Below are positions 5,739 to 7,950 of a stretch of DNA of 7,950 nucleotides, in pieces; within the stretch, counting starts at the first letter, position 1; each line of letters starts with the position of its first letter. The DNA is from Xenorhabdus eapokensis (GTDB taxonomy: Bacteria; Pseudomonadota; Gammaproteobacteria; Enterobacterales; Enterobacteriaceae): positions 1 through 7,950 of the forward strand of contig NZ_MKGQ01000060.1 in NCBI RefSeq assembly GCF_001908105.1, given 5' to 3'. The position numbers and the translations under genes were made by a program. Under the pieces are notes generated by a model. It did not search any database, was not told where the DNA came from, and saw only the letters and a program-made list of their open reading frames with translations.

Positions 5739-6157
5739 TGCGTGATATTCAACTGATCATGGAACGTTGGGGAGCATGGGTGGCTGACAATCAGGAAGGG
5801 GTTTACTGGTCGTCTATTGCGGCAGGATTTAAGGGGCTAATCCCGAACAAGGTTAAGTCACGCCCGCAGTGCTGTGATGATGATGCCATCATTATTTCCG
5901 GCTGCATGGCAAGACTGAATAAGAACAATAGCGAGGCGCATGATTTGCTCTTCGACTATTACGTATTCGGTAAAACCTTTATGCAATTAGCGCGTGATCA
6001 TCATTGCTCTGATGGGCATATTGGGAAGAGGCTACAAAAAGCAGAGGGGGTAATTGAAGGCATGTTAATGATGTTAAATATCCCATTAGAAATGGATAAA
6101 TACGTCCAAAAAGAGCCAATGAATATTAGTGCACATCAATTATGCAGTAATTTTTGA
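5738..6157 (+). CDS. Q: Late antitermination protein Q, phage 82/933W type (139 aa)
   Basis: The start [14 protein letters not shown], the SIAAGFKGL segment (26-34), [13 protein letters not shown] (41-53) and the closing ..[17 protein letters not shown] (94-110) match the Phage_antitermQ type 1 family (phage 82, Stx phage 933W). A helix-turn-helix-like part lies about 76-103 ([23 protein letters not shown]). Q binds DNA at the late promoter PR', loads onto paused RNA polymerase and lets it pass terminators into lysis and head genes. It starts one base into the primase stop codon and is the last gene of the early transcript. The fitting terminator is at 6295-6316. The late genes themselves are not in this window. 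The last 15 residues diverge from my memory of the family and may be strain-specific. Confidence 0.85.
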   Translation: MRDIQLIMERWGAWVADNQEGVYWSSIAAGFKGLIPNKVKSRPQCCDDDAIIISGCMARLNKNNSEAHDLLFDYYVFGKTFMQLARDHHCSDGHIGKRLQKAEGVIEGMLMMLNIPLEMDKYVQKEPMNISAHQLCSNF

Positions 6158-6164
6158 AAATAAC

Positions 6165-6178
6165 TTTACGTACGTAAA
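6165..6178. repeat. 14-bp perfect palindrome after Q
   Basis: TTTACGTACGTAAA is its own reverse complement, eight bases past the Q stop codon. Its place between Q and the leader terminator makes a protein-binding site possible (Q-binding element or a dimeric regulator). No match to the repressor operator consensus. Confidence 0.5.
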
Positions 6179-6237
6179 AATGCTGTTATTGTGATAAGAG
6201 TGATAGCTATGTCACGTAGCTTATTGGCTTTTCTCGA

Positions 6238-6271
6238 CAGATGAGAAACAGTGATATAGCGTTATCATCTG
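6238..6271 (+). other. Stem-loop in the late leader
   Basis: CAGATGA (6238-6244) pairs perfectly with TCATCTG (6265-6271). Inside the loop GATA and TATC allow an alternative pairing. It would form in RNA starting upstream and ending at the terminator at 6295-6316. Confidence 0.35.
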
Positions 6272-6294
6272 GTTTATTTATTTCAGACATTTTA

Positions 6295-6316
6295 CCTCGC
6301 TTCGGCGGGGTTTTTT
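6295..6316 (+). terminator. Intrinsic terminator, probable late-leader terminator tR'
   Basis: CCTCGC-TTCG-GCGGGG stem with a UUCG tetraloop (one G-U pair) followed by six T. It is the strongest terminator in the window and lies where Q-dependent phages stop leader RNA in the absence of Q. It would also end read-through from PR. Confidence 0.85.
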
Positions 6317-6343
6317 GTTGCCCTGTATTCAATAAAGATACCC

Positions 6344-6388
6344 AGAATCAGCCGCAAATTTCAAATTTACACTCCAGCGGATGATTCT
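6344..6388. repeat. Imperfect inverted repeat, 12-bp arms
   Basis: AGAATCAGCCGC (6344-6355) and GCGGATGATTCT (6377-6388) pair at 11 of 12 positions around a 21-base AT-rich loop that contains AAATTTCAAATTT. There is no T-run after it, so it is not a standard terminator. It may be a cassette boundary, a recombination relic or an RNA structure. Confidence 0.5.
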
Positions 6389-6462
6389 CTTAGCGAATAG
6401 GCGGATTTTATAATGCATCACCACATATTCGTGCGTATTAGCTGTTGTGTGGCTGCATCCCA

Positions 6463-6491
6463 TTGAGATAAAAATTTGCCTTAAGTAATAT
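6463..6491 (+). promoter_or_regulatory. Sigma70-type promoter of the accessory gene
   Basis: TTGAGA (6463-6468) and TAATAT (6486-6491) with exactly 17 bases between them, about 65 bases before the start codon. It lies after the tR'-like terminator and has no repressor operator copy, so the gene is probably transcribed in the lysogen. Confidence 0.65.
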
Positions 6492-6556
6492 CAACTGGCG
6501 GTTTAGCAGTAGGATGAAATGACCTTTAACTTTAACGATAAATAAGTGAGGAAATG

Positions 6557-7342
6557 ATGTCTGATGTTAATAAGCCAGAGAAAACGAATACTAATCAAAA
6601 TTGCTTTATCAATCCTGAACAATACAAAAATCATGATGCAGTAGCACCTGTTGGCTCATATCCTTGGGCAATGGTTCAATTGTATTTAGGGAATCTGGTA
6701 TATAGAAATGCTTGGGATTATCCCAATGAATATATAGGGCTTGTTCCTGAACCAGAAGTGAGTGAGGGGGGTAGTCTCCCTTATCTTCTTAAGAAGCGTG
6801 TACACAACAAGTTTGAGCCGTGGCAGCCAGCACAAGAAGACATGATGGCTTGTGACTGGGTAAATATGGACTTTATGTTGTCTTTTGATGTTCTGATAGA
6901 AACCGCGAAAGCACCATTATCACCAGAAGAACATACAGCCTGGGGGTATGTAAAAGAAGGATATGAGTGGGATGAGCATGAGTGGTCGAAATATTTTGGT
7001 GATTTGAAAGTCATTCAAAATAAGACCGATATTGTGGAAACTTCGTCATTTTATTGGCATACAAGCAGAGACAACAAGGTTGATGTGATTCTTTGGATAG
7101 CTATCTCTAATGCCAATCAAGAAAGCTCTCAGAAAGTAATAGAGCTCTTTCAAGCTAAAGAGCTTTATATAACTGTTGATGGTGTGACTTATAATCTGGG
7201 CAAAAGTTTACATTTGGACACTGACCCAAAATACGAATATGAAATTGATAATACGTATAAAAACAATGATGCAAAAAAACTAGGTGCTTTGTTGCAACAA
7301 AACGTAGGTAACACACTTCGTTTGTATTGCAATTGGCAATAA
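6557..7342 (+). CDS. Tad2/DUF2829-like anti-defence domain protein with unknown C-terminal domain (261 aa)
   Basis: Numbering here counts from the upstream ATG at 6554; I prefer the second ATG (6557), which is 5 rather than 2 bases from GAGG. Residues about 34-103 fit the DUF2829 pattern: YPWAMVQLYLGNLVYRNAW (aromatic start, R51, W54), YIGLVPEP, a variable loop, then FEPWQPAQEDMMACDW (W90, P92, Q94, D96, D101, W102). DUF2829 includes Tad2, a phage protein that blocks Thoeris immunity by trapping its cyclic ADP-ribose signal. Tad2 itself is only about 90 residues. Here a linker (104-150) and a beta-rich region (150-262, with TVDGVTYNLGKS and ending NTLRLYCNW) follow, which I do not recognise. 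It has its own promoter and terminator and is AT-richer than the replication genes, as in a moron. Anti-Thoeris activity is inference; other DUF2829 proteins have unknown roles or are called MW1434-type toxins. Confidence 0.65.
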   Translation: MSDVNKPEKTNTNQNCFINPEQYKNHDAVAPVGSYPWAMVQLYLGNLVYRNAWDYPNEYIGLVPEPEVSEGGSLPYLLKKRVHNKFEPWQPAQEDMMACDWVNMDFMLSFDVLIETAKAPLSPEEHTAWGYVKEGYEWDEHEWSKYFGDLKVIQNKTDIVETSSFYWHTSRDNKVDVILWIAISNANQESSQKVIELFQAKELYITVDGVTYNLGKSLHLDTDPKYEYEIDNTYKNNDAKKLGALLQQNVGNTLRLYCNWQ

Positions 7343-7368
7343 CTCCCAAATCCTACTACCTAAATCCA

Positions 7369-7395
7369 AAGCTGCGCATGGCGTGGCTTTTTTTT
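7369..7395 (+). terminator. Terminator of the accessory gene
   Basis: AAGCTGCGC-ATG-GCGTGGCTT hairpin (two G-U pairs) followed by a run of eight T, 26 bases after the stop codon. A clear intrinsic terminator on the plus strand. Confidence 0.8.
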
Positions 7396-7417
7396 GCATA
7401 AGAGAAAAACACTGATT

Positions 7418-7437
7418 ACCCGGATTTAACTCCGGGT
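7418..7437 (-). terminator. Hairpin after the DUF4145 gene
   Basis: ACCCGGA and TCCGGGT form a perfect 7-base stem with a 6-base loop. It lies 17 bases beyond the stop of the leftward DUF4145 gene. On that strand a T-run follows only after about nine bases, so it is a moderate terminator candidate. It separates the two convergent genes. Confidence 0.5.
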
Positions 7438-7454
7438 TTGTGGAATGGCTGTTA

Positions 7455-7814
7455 TTATGTGTGTTTATTAGCGGCAACCATTTCTGGCAATGTGAATGAA
7501 TAAAGCAAAAATGTTTCGACAAAATTAAGAAGCTCCCTTGCTTCGGATTCAGTGAATTCTTCATCTGAGTGTATAGATGCATTTCCGTCTAGCCTGATAA
7601 TTTTTGCCCACTGAGCCATTTCAGTTGTTATTTTGCCACTTTCTTGAAGTTTAAATACACGCTTAGAGAGATTATCAACGTCTATACCCTCAGCAACACC
7701 TAAAAATTTTGTTGAAATATCTAGGGCGTGTTGACGTTTTGTGAGGGGAATTTGAACAGCATGATGATCTGGTATCATTGTCTTCGCGAAAAAACCATTA
7801 CTCCAGCTCATCAT
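7455..7814 (-). CDS. DUF4145-domain protein, probably 5'-truncated by IS630 (119 aa remain)
   Basis: Residues about 45-115 fit DUF4145: a helix with LSKRVFKLQESGKIT (49-63), then MAQWAKIIRLDGNASIH (66-82; the family pattern is W-A-x-x-I-R-x-x-G-N-x-x-x-H), then a helix ending near FTLPEMVAAN. DUF4145 is an HEPN-like helical domain often found with restriction and defence genes; its role is unknown. The ATG at 7814 has no convincing ribosome site. The frame stays open upstream for 13 more protein-like codons (FSVFHKDFDNIVLG) up to the IS630 border near 7853, and continues a few codons into the IS. This suggests that the true start was removed by the insertion and the gene is broken. It is convergent with the Tad2-like gene. 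Domain call fairly sure, truncation probable. Confidence 0.65.
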   Translation of the reverse strand: MMSWSNGFFAKTMIPDHHAVQIPLTKRQHALDISTKFLGVAEGIDVDNLSKRVFKLQESGKITTEMAQWAKIIRLDGNASIHSDEEFTESEARELLNFVETFLLYSFTLPEMVAANKHT

Positions 7815-7852
7815 GCCAAGAACAATGTTATCAAAATCTTTATGGAATACGC

Positions 7853-7950
7853 TAAATAACTTTTCATAATTATGAGAGTTTCATATTTCCTATCCCTTTC
7901 CATTGATTTGCTGAAGCGGCATTTAAAAAAAACTTAACTCTTTTAATCAG
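7853..7950 (-). mobile_element. IS630-family insertion sequence, right end (second copy, partial)
   Basis: Same element end as at 1-192, in inverted orientation. The likely TA border is at 7853-7854, next to the interrupted DUF4145 gene. The element continues beyond the window. Confidence 0.85.
7870..7950 (-). CDS. IS630-family transposase, last 26 residues
   Basis: Reads from 7950 to the TAA at 7872-7870 and is identical in protein sequence to the end of the left copy (LIKRVKFFLNAASANQWKGI, then GNMKLS). The catalytic part lies outside the window. The gene points into the prophage segment, toward the DUF4145 remnant, so transcription running out of the transposase could enter that gene in the sense direction. 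Confidence 0.8.
   Translation of the reverse strand: MIKRVKFFLNAASANQWKGIGNMKLS

Larger units (their letters stand above)
6158..6553. other. Non-coding region between Q and the accessory gene
   Basis: About 400 bases without a convincing gene; the longest ATG frames are under 20 codons. It holds a 14-base palindrome (6165-6178), a stem-loop (6238-6271), a strong intrinsic terminator (6295-6316), a large imperfect inverted repeat (6344-6388) and a sigma70-like promoter (6463-6491). By analogy with lambdoid phages the first half should hold PR', the Q-binding site and a short leader RNA ended by tR'. No -35/-10 pair was convincing enough to name PR'. The second half looks like the upstream part of an inserted accessory cassette. 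Confidence 0.55.
7852..7950. repeat. 99-bp inverted repeat, right copy (partner 95-193)
   Basis: Reverse-complement copy of 95-193 with one mismatch (7945). It marks the second, oppositely oriented IS630 end. Confidence 0.95.

Noticed and set aside
7280..7582. Leftward open frame between the Tad2-like and DUF4145 genes
   Set aside because: It runs across two terminator hairpins and overlaps the end of both genes; no ribosome site or family pattern.
95..7950. Terminal inverted repeats as phage attachment sites or ends of a new transposon
   Set aside because: The repeats encode the C-terminus of an IS630 transposase, are inverted rather than direct, and no integrase is present. They are explained by two copies of a known IS family.
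1..7950. CRISPR arrays, tRNA genes, rRNA genes
   Set aside because: No regularly spaced direct repeats, no cloverleaf-like segment and no rRNA signature were seen on either strand.

Overview
This window is a remnant of a lambdoid (lambda/P22-type) temperate prophage. It holds the immunity region, the early replication module and the late antiterminator gene, and it is cut at both ends by copies of one IS630-family insertion sequence in opposite orientation. Gene content and order (S24-type repressor, YdaS-like Cro, helicase-primase pair, 82/933W-type Q) point to a gammaproteobacterium of the Enterobacterales. The AT-rich accessory parts and protein style suggest a Xenorhabdus/Photorhabdus/Providencia-like host, but that is an impression, not a proof.

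Layout: 1-192 is the 3' end of an IS630 transposase reading rightward. 186-610 is the leftward early (PL-type) operon: an Icd/Ash-like small protein and an unknown 72-residue protein whose last codons touch the IS. 679-736 holds PL and two operators. 868-1560 is the leftward CI-like repressor. 1590-1674 holds PRM, PR and three operators of the same consensus as those at PL. Rightward from PR come Cro/YdaS (1691-1939), a 30-residue membrane peptide, a 96-residue phage protein in the position of CII, a G-rich region with inverted repeats (2318-2544), a probable PD-(D/E)XK-fold protein, a 56-residue protein, a DEAH helicase, a zinc-ribbon/Toprim primase and antiterminator Q (ends 6157). Most junctions overlap or are very short, as in one polycistronic early transcript. 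6158-6553 is non-coding, with palindromes, a strong TTCG-loop terminator, a large imperfect inverted repeat and a clean sigma70 promoter.

After that promoter lies an AT-rich single-gene cassette (6557-7342) with its own terminator. Its product has an N-terminal region that looks like DUF2829/Tad2, the Thoeris anti-defence fold that sequesters nucleotide immune signals, followed by a long C-terminal region I do not recognise. This is the most interesting item: a moron-like accessory gene that may be expressed from the prophage and may block nucleotide-signal immunity. It is followed on the opposite strand by a DUF4145 gene (7455-7814) that appears to have lost its 5' end to the second IS630 copy (from about 7853 to the window end).

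How it works together: the repressor holds PL and PR off through paired operators. On induction Cro, the replication proteins and Q are made, and Q would allow late transcription through the terminator at 6295-6316. No integrase, lysis, packaging or structural genes are present here, so the segment as seen is a fragment. The repressor carries the S24 Ser/Lys dyad but lacks an obvious Ala-Gly or Cys-Gly self-cleavage site.
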